Shown here: positions 34,918 to 44,704 of the stretch, piece by piece | Layout of the letters: the number at the start of each line of letters is the position of its first letter | Position numbering within the stretch: the stretch's first letter is position 1 | DNA from: Streptomyces apocyni | GTDB taxonomy: Bacteria; Actinomycetota; Actinomycetes; Streptomycetales; Streptomycetaceae | DNA: 64,000 nt | Assembly (NCBI RefSeq): GCF_009739465.1 | Contig: NZ_WHOM01000039.1 | Span: forward strand, 62,001 to 126,000 | Reading direction: 5' to 3' | Notes under the pieces: model-generated | What the model saw: the letters and a program-made list of their open reading frames with translations, nothing else | What the model was told of the DNA's origin: nothing | Database searches by the model: none | Position numbers and translations under genes: made by a program

Positions 34918-35955
34918 ATGACCGTCAGCCTTGATCAGCTGCGTCGCTGCCATGTCGCCGTCGACCTGGGGGCCGCCAGGACCCGGGTGTTCGTGAAGGG
35001 CGTCGGTCTCGTGGTCGACGAGCCGAGTGTCGCCGCGGTCAACACCCGTACCGGCGCCCTGATCGCGGTCGGTGAGTTCGCGGAGCGGATGACGGGGCGT
35101 ACTCCCGCCTATATCCGTGTCGTACGGCCGGTGAACGGCGGCACCGTCGTCGATATCGACATGGCGCAGCGCATGCTGCGGCAGCTGATCGGCGAGAAGC
35201 TCCGCCGTACGCTGCGCCGCAAGCCGCGGCTGCGGGCCGCCGCCTGTGTCCCGCACGACGCCGATCCGCTGGCACAGCGCGCCGCGACCGAGACCCTGAT
35301 CGGCCTGGGCGCCCACCGGGTCGAGCTGGTGGACACACTGATCGCCGCCGCGGTCGGCTGCGGGATGCCGGTGGAGCGGCCGGAAGCCACGATGATCATC
35401 GTGTGCGGGGCCGCGACCACGCAGGTCGCTGTGCTGTCGATGGGGGCGATCGTGACGGCCGACCGGGTTCCGGTGGGCGGCGACGCGATCGACCACGCCG
35501 TGGTGCAGCATCTGCGCCAGCATCACGAGCTGATGCTGCCCAGCCAGTCGGTACGGCCCCTGCAACTCGCGCTCAGCGGCAACGGTCTGACCCAGCAGGG
35601 GCCCGAGTCGACCGAGATCCACGGGCGGGACGTGGCCACCGGTCTGGCCCGCTCGGTGCAGGTGCGCACCGCCGCCGTACGGGATGCCATCCACACTCCG
35701 CTGACCGCGGTGCTGGACGGCATCGGCAGAGTGCTGCGGGACTGCCCGCCCGATCTGGTGGCCGATCTCGTCGACCGGGGCATCATGATGGTCGGTGGCA
35801 GCGCGCGGCTTCCGGGGCTCGACCAGATGCTGCGGAACGCCACGGGGATGCCGGTGAACATCGCCGAGCGGCCGGATGTCTGTTCCGTGCTGGGGCTCGG
35901 CGCCATGCTGGAGGGCCGGATGGAGCCGATGCAGCTGGACCCGCTGACCGACTGA
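34918..35955 (+). CDS. MreB/Mbl-like rod shape-determining protein
   Basis: 345-residue actin-fold ATPase of the MreB family. Phosphate-binding VAVDLGAARTRVFVKG at the start, VRPVNGGTVVDIDMAQRML, the second phosphate motif IIVCGAATTQVAVLSMG, and the adenosine motif GIMMVGGSARLPGLDQML. The position near matB matches Mbl (SCO2451) of S. coelicolor as I recall, where MreB-like proteins act in spore wall assembly. The central region LMLPSQSVRPLQLALSGNGL is diverged from classic MreB. GGGAGG precedes the ATG. Confidence 0.88.
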   Translation: MTVSLDQLRRCHVAVDLGAARTRVFVKGVGLVVDEPSVAAVNTRTGALIAVGEFAERMTGRTPAYIRVVRPVNGGTVVDIDMAQRMLRQLIGEKLRRTLRRKPRLRAAACVPHDADPLAQRAATETLIGLGAHRVELVDTLIAAAVGCGMPVERPEATMIIVCGAATTQVAVLSMGAIVTADRVPVGGDAIDHAVVQHLRQHHELMLPSQSVRPLQLALSGNGLTQQGPESTEIHGRDVATGLARSVQVRTAAVRDAIHTPLTAVLDGIGRVLRDCPPDLVADLVDRGIMMVGGSARLPGLDQMLRNATGMPVNIAERPDVCSVLGLGAMLEGRMEPMQLDPLTD

Positions 35956-35970
35956 GCCGGCAGGCGCATC

Positions 35971-37650
35971 GTGGGTGACGGGCCGGGGTCGCGGCAGGTC
36001 ACGGTGGAGGCCGCGGCGCGGCGCGGGCCGATGCTGCTCGAAGCGGTCATCGGCGTCGGTACGAACCTCGAGCTCCGGGCCACACTCCAGCACCTGGTGG
36101 ACGCCGCGACGGAGCTGACCGGCGCCACGTACGGCGCGCTGGGTGTCATCGACCCGGACCGTCCCGAAAGAGACCGGGTCACCGAGCTGTTCACGGCGAG
36201 GATCGACGCGGCGGCCCGGGCCCGGATCGGCCGACTGCCGTGCGGGAACGCCGGGGTGCTCGGCGCGCTGGTCAGGGACCCCCGGCCGCTGCGCGTCGCC
36301 GATCTGACCACCGACCCGCGCTCCTGCGGGATGCCGGACGGCCACCCCGAGATGCACAGCTTCCTCGGGGTCCCGGTCCTGGTCCGCTCCGAGGTCTTCG
36401 GCAATCTCTATCTGGCCGAGAAGCGCGAGGGGCCCTTCACGGCCGAGGACGAGCAGCTGGTGCGGGTGCTGGCCGCACAGGCCGGTATCGCGATCGGCAA
36501 CGCCCTGCTGTACGAGACGGCCCGCCAGCGGGAGCGGTGGATCGAGGGCACGGCCGCCGTCACCACGGCCCTGCTCAGCCATGAAGCCCCCACGGACGCG
36601 CTGATGGTCGTCGCCGAAGAGGCCAGAAAGCTGGCGGACGCCGCCGCCGGAGTGATTCTGCAACCGACCGGCGACGGCGGCATGGAGATCGTGACGGCCT
36701 CCACGCACGACGACCCGGGCGCCCTGGTCGGCACCACCATCGCCCCCGGCAGCCCAGTGCTCGAACAGCTTCTGGGCGGCGAGGCGGTGTTCGTCGACGA
36801 CTCGGCGACCGACCCCCGGATGACGACGCCGGTACGGTCACGCTTCGGCCCGAGCATGCTGCTGCCGTTGCAGAGCGGGGGCCGTCTGATCGGCACGCTG
36901 GCGCTGCCCCGTACCCGTGGCGCCCGCGGCTATACGGCGGTGGAGCGCCAGCTCGCCACCCAGTTCGCCTCGGGGGCGGCGCTCGCGCTGGTCCTGGCGG
37001 ACGGCCGGGAGAGCCGTAAGCGGCTCGCGGTGTTCGAGGACCGCGATCGCATCGCCCGCGATCTGCATGACCTGGTCATCCAGCGCCTCTTCGCCACCGG
37101 CATGATGCTGGAGTCCACGCGGCGCCGGGCCCAGGACGCGGGCGGGGGCGGGGACGCGGGCGTCGCGGAGACGATCGGCGCGGCCGTCGACGAGCTGGAG
37201 TCCACCATCCAGGAGGTCCGTACGGCGATCTTCGCTCTCCAGCAGCCGCCCGCCGACGCGCCGACCAGCTTCCGGAGCAAGGTGCTGCGGGAGGCGGCCG
37301 GGGCCGCGGCGGTGCTGGGGTTCCAGCCGTCCACGCGGTTCACCGGGGCCGTGGACAGCCTGATCGGTGAGCGGGCGGCCGCGCGGCTGCTGGCCGCCCT
37401 GCGCCGGGCGCTCACCACGGCCTCGCGGCGTCCGCGGGTCTCCCGGATCGACATCGCCGTGGACGCCGAGGCGGTCCTGCCGGACGGCCGGGCCGGGGTC
37501 CGCCTGACAGTGTCCACGGACGCCACGGCCCCGGGCACATCGGACGCCACGGCCCCGGACACCCCGGTCACATCGGGCACCTCGGACCCGGGCACTCCGG
37601 ACACCTCGGGCACCTTGGGCACCACCGAAACCTGGCAGTCCCCCCTCTAG
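35971..37650 (+). CDS. GAF-domain sensor histidine kinase with degenerate ATPase part
   Basis: 559 residues, DevS/NarX-like layout: two GAF domains (about 25-180 and 200-345) then a HisKA_3 dimerisation helix with the phospho-acceptor His in RDLHDLVIQRLFATG (about 364). The region that should form the HATPase_c domain (about 440-520) lacks a recognisable N box and the DDGxG and GxGL glycine boxes, and the protein ends in low-complexity Thr/Ser/Pro/Asp repeats (SDATAPDTP, SGTSDPGTPDTSGT). It may lack kinase activity or act as phosphatase or sensor partner. GTG start; 15 bp after the MreB-like gene. Confidence 0.82.
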   Translation: MGDGPGSRQVTVEAAARRGPMLLEAVIGVGTNLELRATLQHLVDAATELTGATYGALGVIDPDRPERDRVTELFTARIDAAARARIGRLPCGNAGVLGALVRDPRPLRVADLTTDPRSCGMPDGHPEMHSFLGVPVLVRSEVFGNLYLAEKREGPFTAEDEQLVRVLAAQAGIAIGNALLYETARQRERWIEGTAAVTTALLSHEAPTDALMVVAEEARKLADAAAGVILQPTGDGGMEIVTASTHDDPGALVGTTIAPGSPVLEQLLGGEAVFVDDSATDPRMTTPVRSRFGPSMLLPLQSGGRLIGTLALPRTRGARGYTAVERQLATQFASGAALALVLADGRESRKRLAVFEDRDRIARDLHDLVIQRLFATGMMLESTRRRAQDAGGGGDAGVAETIGAAVDELESTIQEVRTAIFALQQPPADAPTSFRSKVLREAAGAAAVLGFQPSTRFTGAVDSLIGERAAARLLAALRRALTTASRRPRVSRIDIAVDAEAVLPDGRAGVRLTVSTDATAPGTSDATAPDTPVTSGTSDPGTPDTSGTLGTTETWQSPL

Positions 37651-37722
37651 GCCGGGCATCATGGAGCAAACGTTCGCAGCAGCAACGCGTCACTCGATGC
37701 GACCCTCCGGTAGCGTCGCGGT

Positions 37723-39408
37723 ATGAGTCATCCGCATCCAGAGCTAAAAGCCGCCCCTCCCCTGCCCGAAGGAGGCCTGAGGGTGGTCGCCCTCGGCGGC
37801 CTCGGGGAGATCGGCCGCAACATGACCGTATTCGAGTACGCGGGCAAGCTGCTGATCGTCGACTGCGGGGTGCTGTTCCCCGAGGAGCACCAGCCCGGTG
37901 TCGATGTGATCCTGCCGGACTTCACCTCCATCCGCGACCGCCTTGACGATGTCGTCGCCCTCGTACTGACCCACGGTCACGAGGACCACATCGGGGCCGT
38001 GCCTTACCTGCTGAAGGAGCGGCGCGACATCCCCGTCGTCGCCTCGAAGCTGACCCTGGCGTTCTTGGAGGCCAAGCTCAAGGAGCATGGCATCCGGCCG
38101 CGCACGACGCGGGTGAAGGAGGGCGACCGGCGCGGGTTCGGCCCGTTCGACTGCGAGTTCGTGGCAGTCAACCACTCCATTCCGGACGGCCTCGCGGTCG
38201 CCATCCGTACCGGCGCCGGAATGGTGCTGCACACCGGCGACTTCAAGATGGACCAGTTCCCGCTGGACGAGCGCATCACCGACCTGCGCGCCTTCGCCCG
38301 GCTCGGCGAGGAGGGCGTCGACCTCTTCCTCACCGACTCCACCAACGCCGAGGTGCCCGGCTTCACCACCTCCGAGCGCGACCTGAACCCCGCGATCGAG
38401 CATGTGCTGCGCACCGCGCCCCGCCGGGTCATCGTCTCCAGCTTCGCCAGCCATGTGCACCGCATCCAGCAGGTCCTGGACGCCGCCCACCAGCACGGCC
38501 GCAAGGTCGCCTTCGTGGGCCGCTCCATGGTCCGCAATATGGGCATCGCCCGTGAGCTCGGCTATCTGAATGTGCCGTCCGGGCTGGTCGTCAGCCTGAA
38601 GGAACTGGAGAAGCTGCCGGATCACAAGATCACGCTGGTCTGTACGGGGTCCCAGGGCGAGCCGATGGCGGCGCTGTCCCGGATGGCCAACCGCGACCAC
38701 ATGATCCGTATCGGCAAGGGCGACACGGTGCTGCTGGCCAGCTCCCTGATCCCCGGCAACGAGACCGCGATCTACCGCGTGATCAACGGCCTGACCCGCT
38801 GGGGCGCGAACGTCGTCCACAAGGGCAACGCCAAGGTGCACGTCTCAGGACACGCGAGCGCCGGCGAGCTCGTCTACTGCTACAACATCGTCAAGCCCCG
38901 CAACGTCATGCCGGTGCACGGCGAGTGGAAGCACCTGAAGGCCAACGCCGACCTGGCCATCAAGACCGGCGTCAACGCGGACAACGTGGTGATCGCGGAG
39001 GACGGCGTCGTCGTCGACCTGGTCAACGGCCGGGCGTCCATCACCGGCAAGGTGCCCGCGGGCTACGTCTACGTGGACGGGATGACGGTCGGCGGCGCCA
39101 CCGAGGCGTCCCTCAAGGACCGTGTCACCCTCGCCGAGGAGGGCGTCGTAACCGTCGTCGCTATCGTCGACGCGGACACCGGGGCCCTGGCCGAGGCGCC
39201 GGACTTCCTGGCCCGCGGGTTCGTCCACGACGACTCGACCTTCGAGCCGGTCATCCCGGTGATCGAGAAGACCCTGGCGGCCGCGGCCGAGGAGGGCGTG
39301 GGAGACGCGCACCAGCTCGAGCAGCTGATCGCCCGCGCGGTGGCGAACTGGGCCTTCCGCACCCACCGCCGCAAGCCGCTGATCATCCCGGTGATCATCG
39401 ACGCCTGA
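37723..39408 (+). CDS. rnj: ribonuclease J
   Basis: 561-residue metallo-beta-lactamase/beta-CASP nuclease, endo- and 5'-3' exoribonuclease for RNA processing and decay. Zinc site HGHEDH in VLTHGHEDHIGAVPYLL (about 83-88), later His in HTGDFKMDQ and VSGHASAGEL, beta-CASP domain 220-430 with SFASHVHRIQQVLDAA and VGRSMVRNMG, C-terminal alpha/beta domain. Full length. The dapA neighbour that accompanies the rnj gene in S. coelicolor is missing here and the sequence differs at many sites from that protein as I recall it, so this may be a second paralogue. Confidence 0.92.
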   Translation: MSHPHPELKAAPPLPEGGLRVVALGGLGEIGRNMTVFEYAGKLLIVDCGVLFPEEHQPGVDVILPDFTSIRDRLDDVVALVLTHGHEDHIGAVPYLLKERRDIPVVASKLTLAFLEAKLKEHGIRPRTTRVKEGDRRGFGPFDCEFVAVNHSIPDGLAVAIRTGAGMVLHTGDFKMDQFPLDERITDLRAFARLGEEGVDLFLTDSTNAEVPGFTTSERDLNPAIEHVLRTAPRRVIVSSFASHVHRIQQVLDAAHQHGRKVAFVGRSMVRNMGIARELGYLNVPSGLVVSLKELEKLPDHKITLVCTGSQGEPMAALSRMANRDHMIRIGKGDTVLLASSLIPGNETAIYRVINGLTRWGANVVHKGNAKVHVSGHASAGELVYCYNIVKPRNVMPVHGEWKHLKANADLAIKTGVNADNVVIAEDGVVVDLVNGRASITGKVPAGYVYVDGMTVGGATEASLKDRVTLAEEGVVTVVAIVDADTGALAEAPDFLARGFVHDDSTFEPVIPVIEKTLAAAAEEGVGDAHQLEQLIARAVANWAFRTHRRKPLIIPVIIDA

Positions 39409-39576
39409 CCCCTGCCCACGGGGTGGGACGACCCAGGGCCGCCCCCACGGGGCCCGCGTCCCCCACCCCGTCACCAGCCCGTCACCGCCGCGCCGTCACC
39501 CCGCCGCCACCCCGCCGTCACCTCACCGTGCGGTGTGGCACCCTCCGTCAGAGACGCGGGTATTTATGGTGGCTTG

Positions 39577-40170
39577 ATGAGGTTTGTACCTTGGTGGGCC
39601 GTGCTCTCGTCCGGGTGCGCGCCTCTCCTGTTGGTCGGCGGCTGGACGGTCGCGGCCATGCTCCAGGGGCCCAGCTACGACCCGGCGACGGAGACCATCA
39701 GTGTCATGGCGGCTGACGGAGCCGCCGGACGCTCGGTGTTGACCGGGGCACTGGTGGCGCTGGGGGTCTGTCACCTCATCACCGCCTGGGGGCTGCGCGC
39801 GGCCGCGCCCGCCGGGAGGGTGGCGCTCGGCTGCGGCGGGGTGGCGGTGATCGGGATGGCACTGTCCCCGGTTCCGAGTAGCGGGGGCTCCGTAGTGCAC
39901 GGTTGGGTGGCCGGGATCGGATTCGCTCTCCTGACACTGTGGCCCGTCCTGGCAGCGGATCGCGGCGGAGCCGCGCCGTGGGGACTCCAGCCCGCGTTGT
40001 CGATCGCGGTGTGTGTGCTGATGGGAGTCGGCGCGGTGTGGTTCCTCGTCGAACTGCACCGCCCAGGAGCCGCCGGAGTGGCCGAACGCGTCCTGACGAC
40101 CGCTCAGACGGCGTGGCCCTTCGTGGTGGTGGCCTCCTGCCAGCGCAGCCGCCCGAGGGCTGCGGCGTAG
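39577..40170 (+). CDS. DUF998 family integral membrane protein
   Basis: 197 residues from ATG 39577 with six hydrophobic segments and the family's opening GGWTVAAMLQGPSYDPATETISVMAADGAAGR. Function unknown. TATTTATGGT at 39561-39570 supplies a -10 element that would place transcription start at or near the ATG, so the message may be leaderless; no ribosome site is seen. A longer frame from 39535 is not supported. Confidence 0.85.
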   Translation: MRFVPWWAVLSSGCAPLLLVGGWTVAAMLQGPSYDPATETISVMAADGAAGRSVLTGALVALGVCHLITAWGLRAAAPAGRVALGCGGVAVIGMALSPVPSSGGSVVHGWVAGIGFALLTLWPVLAADRGGAAPWGLQPALSIAVCVLMGVGAVWFLVELHRPGAAGVAERVLTTAQTAWPFVVVASCQRSRPRAAA

Positions 40171-40380
40171 CCGTCTGTCGGCGGCGTCGGCAGGCGCGGC
40201 TGGTGAGCGGTGGCGGAGGGTGCGGAGGGTGCGGAAGAGACCGGGAGCACCCCGCGCCGACTGGCCGCGCTTCCCTGATCACGCGGAGTATCGGCGTATC
40301 GTCGCAATATATGAGGGACACATGTGATGGATGTCAGGTAATTCCCCTCCGTCGTTGCCCGTCCTCGTGGATGGGGATGT

Positions 40381-42519
40381 GTGGTGTCCAGCCGGGGTGA
40401 GAGACAAGCCGTGGGGATGCTGGACGACGCGCTGACCGACACCATGCGCCGTACCGGGGCTTCCGCGGGCGGGATCTACCTGCTGGACGAGACCGCCCAG
40501 GTCCTGGCGCTTGTGGTGCTGTGCGGCGTCCCGGCAGAGGTGGCGTGGCCGTGGCGGCGAGTGCCGCTGGGCGCGCCCGTGCCGGTGAGTGACGCGGTCC
40601 GCGAGGACCGTCTGGTGTGGGTGGGATCCCAGGACGACATGGCCCGCGCCTATCCCCGCACCGCGGCAACCCTGCCCTACCGGTTCACGCTCGCCGCGGC
40701 CCCACTGCAGGGCCGTGCCCGGTGCTGGGGCGCGCTGGTACTGCTGTGGCCCGCCAGTCACCCCGCCAACGCCACCGCACGCGAGCGGGGCCACATCGGC
40801 GCCGCGGCCCGGCGCGTCGCTCGCGTCCTGGACGAGGCCGTCGTACCGCCTGCGGTACCGGAGCACCCTCGGCTCATTCCGGCCGACGCGGTCGCCCGCC
40901 GGTACGGCGGACAGGCGCCACAGGCCGCCGCGGACTACATCGAGCGCCTGCCCGAAGGAGCGGTGGCCCTGGACCTCCAGGGCCGGATCACCTTCCTGAC
41001 CGCCTCGGCGGAATCGCTGCTCGGCGTCGATGCGGGACGGCTGCTGGGCACCCGGCCCTGGCAGTCCCTCCCCTGGCTGGACGACACCCATGTCGAGGAC
41101 CACTACCGCACCGCCGTCATCAGCCGTGAGCCGGTCACCTTCACCGCCCTGCGTCCCCCGGACACCTGGCTGGACTTCCAGCTCTACCCGGACGTCAGCG
41201 GCATCAGCGTTCGTATCACCCGCACCACGGCACCCGAAAGCGACCGGCCCGTGCCCGGCCGGGCGTCGCGTTCCACCGGTGCCGCGGCTACGAGCCCCCC
41301 ACAGGTCGGGCGCCTGTATCAGCTGGTGCACCTGGCAGCCGCGTTGACCGAGACGGTCGCCGTTCGCGACGTCGTCGAACTCATCGCCGACCAAGTACTG
41401 CCCGCCTTCGGCGCCGACGGCCTGGTGCTGTCGGCCGCCGACGCCGGCCGCCTGAAGATCACCGGGCATCATGGTTATGACCAGCGGACGATCGACCGAC
41501 TCGACGGCCTGCCACTCGACACCGACCTCACACCCGCCGGGCAGGCTCTCACCGACGGCACCCCCTCCTTCTTCGCCAGCCCCAGTGAGATGGCTCGCCG
41601 CTACCCCAGGGCGCCGCGGATCAGCGGCAAGCAGGCATGGGCCTTCCTGCCACTGGTCGTCTCCGGCCGCCCCGTCGGCTGCTGCATCCTCTCCTACGAC
41701 GAGCCCCACGCCTTCAACGCGGACGAGCGCGCCGTACTGACGTCGCTGGCCGGACTGATCGCCCAGGCCCTGGACCGTGCCAGGCTCTACGACGCCACCC
41801 GGGACCTCGCCCGAGGCCTTCAGCAGGCTCTCCTTCCTCGCAGCCTGCCCTCCCTGCCGGGCTTGGAGAGCGCCGCGCGGTACCTGCCCGCCAGCCATGG
41901 CATGGACATCGGAGGTGATTTCTACGACGTCATCCGCATCGACGCCACCACCGCCGCAGCCGTCATCGGCGACGTCCAGGGCCACAACGTGCCGGCCGCC
42001 GCCCTCATGGGCCAGGTGCGCACCGCGATCCACGCCGCCGCCGGCGCCCCGCCCGACCAGGTCCTGGTCCGGACCAACCAGGTCCTTGCCGATCTGGAAT
42101 CCGACCTTCTCGTCTCCTGTCTGTACGCGCACATCGACCTCGCCCGCCAGGAAGTCGTCCTGGCCAGCGCGGGCCACCCGCCGCCGCTCGTGCACCACCC
42201 CGCCATGCCGCCTGGCGTCATGGAACTCGACCCCGGCCCCCTGCTCGGCATCGACCCCGGCCTCGCCTATCCGCTCACCACGCATCCACTCCCCCCGGGC
42301 ACCACCCTCGCCCTCTACACCGACGGTCTCACCGAAGCCCCCGGCACCGACCCCGACCAGGCCGCCAACAGCCTCGCCCGCCACCTCGCCCAGCACAGCG
42401 GTCACAGTCTCGACCGCCTCATCGACGCCCTCCTCCACCACGCCCGCCCCACCGCCCACTACACCGACGACATCGCCGTACTCCTGCTGCGCACCGGACC
42501 ACCGCCCACGGGCGACTGA
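40381..42519 (+). CDS. GAF/PAS sensor with PP2C (SpoIIE-type) phosphatase domain
   Basis: 712 residues. Order: GAF-like (about 10-150), PAS (about 180-285, LPEGAVALDLQGRITFLTASAESLLG), GAF (about 305-470), PP2C/SpoIIE phosphatase (about 490-705) with metal-binding Asp in GMDIGGDFYDV, VIGDVQGHNVPAA and the final YTDDIAVLLLR. Such proteins control anti-sigma-factor antagonists; Streptomyces has many. No membrane segment, so the signal is cytosolic. GTG 40381 follows TGGGGAT; GTG 40384 is equally possible. The 210 bp upstream hold an AT-rich patch CGCAATATATGAGG at about 40303-40316, a possible promoter. Confidence 0.9.
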   Translation: MVSSRGERQAVGMLDDALTDTMRRTGASAGGIYLLDETAQVLALVVLCGVPAEVAWPWRRVPLGAPVPVSDAVREDRLVWVGSQDDMARAYPRTAATLPYRFTLAAAPLQGRARCWGALVLLWPASHPANATARERGHIGAAARRVARVLDEAVVPPAVPEHPRLIPADAVARRYGGQAPQAAADYIERLPEGAVALDLQGRITFLTASAESLLGVDAGRLLGTRPWQSLPWLDDTHVEDHYRTAVISREPVTFTALRPPDTWLDFQLYPDVSGISVRITRTTAPESDRPVPGRASRSTGAAATSPPQVGRLYQLVHLAAALTETVAVRDVVELIADQVLPAFGADGLVLSAADAGRLKITGHHGYDQRTIDRLDGLPLDTDLTPAGQALTDGTPSFFASPSEMARRYPRAPRISGKQAWAFLPLVVSGRPVGCCILSYDEPHAFNADERAVLTSLAGLIAQALDRARLYDATRDLARGLQQALLPRSLPSLPGLESAARYLPASHGMDIGGDFYDVIRIDATTAAAVIGDVQGHNVPAAALMGQVRTAIHAAAGAPPDQVLVRTNQVLADLESDLLVSCLYAHIDLARQEVVLASAGHPPPLVHHPAMPPGVMELDPGPLLGIDPGLAYPLTTHPLPPGTTLALYTDGLTEAPGTDPDQAANSLARHLAQHSGHSLDRLIDALLHHARPTAHYTDDIAVLLLRTGPPPTGD

Positions 42520-42638
42520 GACGGGTGGCTGGCCGCGCGGTGTGAGCCGACGACGTGCGGTGGTCGGCCCTGCCCCGCGGGTCCCACGCCCGAGGGCTTG
42601 CGGCCGTGCCACTCGCCACCTAGGGTCACCGCGTACGC

Positions 42639-42646
42639 AAGCGCTT
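42639..42646 (+). promoter_or_regulatory. LacI-family operator
   Basis: GCAAGCGCTTTC with the palindromic core AAGCGCTT (42639-42646) is the classic operator of LacI/GalR-type repressors. It lies 38 bp before the first gene of the three-gene oxidoreductase operon. No LacI gene is adjacent, so the regulator is encoded elsewhere. Confidence 0.7.
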
Positions 42647-42683
42647 TCTACCGTCCGCTTCGGGCCTCTTGAGGAGCCGGTGT

Positions 42684-43793
42684 ATGTCAGTCCAGCCTCG
42701 TCGAGCACGCGTGGCTGTCGTCGGCACGGGCGCGATCGCGAGTGGCGGACATCTGTCCGCCCTGCGGGCCCACTCCGACCGGGTGGAGCTGGTCGCGGCC
42801 GTCGATGTGGACACGGAACGGCTTGCCGCGTTCCGTGGCCGGGCAGGAGGGGGTGTCGCCGGGTACACCTCGCTCGGCGGGATGCTCGACGTGGAGCGTC
42901 CCGATCTCGTCCTGATCGGTACGCCGCCGGCTCTGCATCGTGAGCAGACGGTGGCCGCGCTCGCGGCGGGCTCCTGGGTGTTGTGCGAGAAGCCGCTGTG
43001 CCTGTCGCTCGCCGAGTACGACGCGATCGCCGCGGCGGAGCGGGACTCGGGCGCGTACGCTTCCGTGGTCTTCCAGCACCGCTACGGTTCCGGCGCCGTC
43101 CACGCTCGCGGCCTCATCGCCCGCGGTGAGCTGGGCGCCCCACTGGTCGCGCACTGCCAGACGACGTGGCACCGCGATCACGCCTACTACGCGGTCCCGT
43201 GGCGCGGTCGCTGGGACACCGAGGGCGGCGGTCCGACCATGGGCCACGGCATCCACCAGTACGACCTGCTGCTCCATCTGCTCGGCGACTGGACCGAGGT
43301 ACGCGCCATGGCGTCCCGGCTGGTCCACGACACCGAGAGCGAGGACGTCTCCACGGCGCTGGTGCGCTTCGCCAACGGCGCCCTCGCCACGGTTGTCAAC
43401 AGCGTCGTGTCGCCGCACGAGGTAAGCCGTATCCGCGTCGACTGCGCCGAGGCGACCGTCGAACTCACCCACCTGTACGGCCACAGCAACGACAACTGGG
43501 TCTACACCGCCGCCCCGCACGTCCCGCCCCAGCGCGCCGCCGCCTGGCGGACGCCCGACGCCGATGTGCCCAGCTCGCACACCGCCCAGCTCGGCGTCGT
43601 TCTGGACGCCCTCGAGCGGGGCCTCCGTCCCCCGGGCAGCGGCGACGAGGCGCGCACGACCCTGGAGTTCGCCGCCGCCCTGTACAAGGCGGCCTTCCTG
43701 GGGACAGCGGTGCGCGCGGGCGAGATCGCTCCCGGTGACCCGTACTACGCGGTCATGCACGGCGGCCATTCCGAATGGAGTCCCGCTCGATGA
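42684..43793 (+). CDS. Gfo/Idh/MocA family oxidoreductase
   Basis: 369-residue NAD(P)-dependent sugar or inositol dehydrogenase. Rossmann start VAVVGTGAIASGGHLSALRAH, then the family's GTPPALHREQTVAALAAGSWVLCEKPLCLSLAEYDAI with EKP at about residue 98-100, and the catalytic-site GGGPTMGHGIHQYDLLLHLLG with His as acid/base. GAGGAG precedes ATG 42684. First gene of an operon with a PmoA-like and a cupin protein, all ATGA/GTGA-coupled; a LacI-type operator upstream indicates induction by a carbohydrate. Confidence 0.93.
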   Translation: MSVQPRRARVAVVGTGAIASGGHLSALRAHSDRVELVAAVDVDTERLAAFRGRAGGGVAGYTSLGGMLDVERPDLVLIGTPPALHREQTVAALAAGSWVLCEKPLCLSLAEYDAIAAAERDSGAYASVVFQHRYGSGAVHARGLIARGELGAPLVAHCQTTWHRDHAYYAVPWRGRWDTEGGGPTMGHGIHQYDLLLHLLGDWTEVRAMASRLVHDTESEDVSTALVRFANGALATVVNSVVSPHEVSRIRVDCAEATVELTHLYGHSNDNWVYTAAPHVPPQRAAAWRTPDADVPSSHTAQLGVVLDALERGLRPPGSGDEARTTLEFAAALYKAAFLGTAVRAGEIAPGDPYYAVMHGGHSEWSPAR

Positions 43794-44704
43794 GCGTCCA
43801 GTTCACCCACGCCCACGGAGAGCACATCGCGGTCGGTTTCCGCGGTGTCGAGCTGCTGCGGTACGTCTACCGGCCCGATCCGGTCGCCTTCGAGTCGCCC
43901 AAGCCGTACGTCCACCCGTTGCGCACCCTCGCCGGGCACACGGTCACCGGATACCGGCCCAGCGACCACCGCTGGCACAAGGGCCTGCAGATGACGGCCA
44001 GTCATCTGTCGGGGCAGAACTTCTGGGGCGGCAACAGTTACGTTCCCGGCTCGGGGTACCAGGAACTGCCCGAGCGGATCGGCTCGATGCGGCACGACGG
44101 CTTCCCCGTCCTGACGGCCGAGGACCACCGCGCCGGACTGACTGAAAATCTCACCTGGATCGCCCGCGACGGCGAGGAGTGGGCCCGCGAGCGGCGCGGT
44201 CTGCTGGTCCACTCGGTCGACGCCGAGGCCGGCTCCTGGGCCCTCGACTGGACCATCCGCCTCACCAACCTCCGTGACGAGCCGCTGCGCTTCGGCTCAC
44301 CGACCACAGCGGGGCGGGAGATGGCTGGTTACACGGGGTTGCAGTGGCGGGGCCCGCGCGACTTCACCGGCGGCACCGTCTTCGGCCCGGCGGACGCCGG
44401 GTCCCTGATGGGCACGCGGACGGAATGGCTGGCCTTCACCGCGGAACGTGACGCCGTCGACGCGCACTCGACGCTCGTCTTCGCCCACGCCCCGGAGAAC
44501 CTCGACCCGTCCGTCGCGATCCACCCCTCTCACTGGTTCGTGCGGTCCGAGCCGATCCCGACCGTGGCGTTCTCGTGGGCCTTCTTCGCGGAGTTCGCCC
44601 TTCCACCGGGGGCTTCCTTCGCCTACCGCTACCGGGTGGTGGTCGCCGACGGCGTCTGGGACCGCGACCGGGTCGCGGCCCACCTGAAGGATCTGCCGTG
44701 GTGA
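43790..44704 (+). CDS. PmoA family protein (DUF6807-like)
   Basis: 304 residues, start overlapping the oxidoreductase stop (ATGA). RYVYRPDPVAFESPKPYVHPLRTLAGHTVTGYRPSDHRWHKGLQMT contains the conserved HPL and DHxxHKGL of proteins annotated PmoA (not related to methane oxygenase activity). Beta-sandwich protein without signal peptide, found with Gfo/Idh/MocA enzymes in sugar gene clusters; probably acts on the same carbohydrate. Confidence 0.87.
   Translation: MSVQFTHAHGEHIAVGFRGVELLRYVYRPDPVAFESPKPYVHPLRTLAGHTVTGYRPSDHRWHKGLQMTASHLSGQNFWGGNSYVPGSGYQELPERIGSMRHDGFPVLTAEDHRAGLTENLTWIARDGEEWARERRGLLVHSVDAEAGSWALDWTIRLTNLRDEPLRFGSPTTAGREMAGYTGLQWRGPRDFTGGTVFGPADAGSLMGTRTEWLAFTAERDAVDAHSTLVFAHAPENLDPSVAIHPSHWFVRSEPIPTVAFSWAFFAEFALPPGASFAYRYRVVVADGVWDRDRVAAHLKDLPW

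Noticed and set aside
40279..42708. An 809-codon minus-strand frame opposite the SpoIIE-type phosphatase
   Set aside because: Gly/Val/Asp-rich shadow composition with no domain, while the plus strand encodes GAF, PAS and PP2C motifs.
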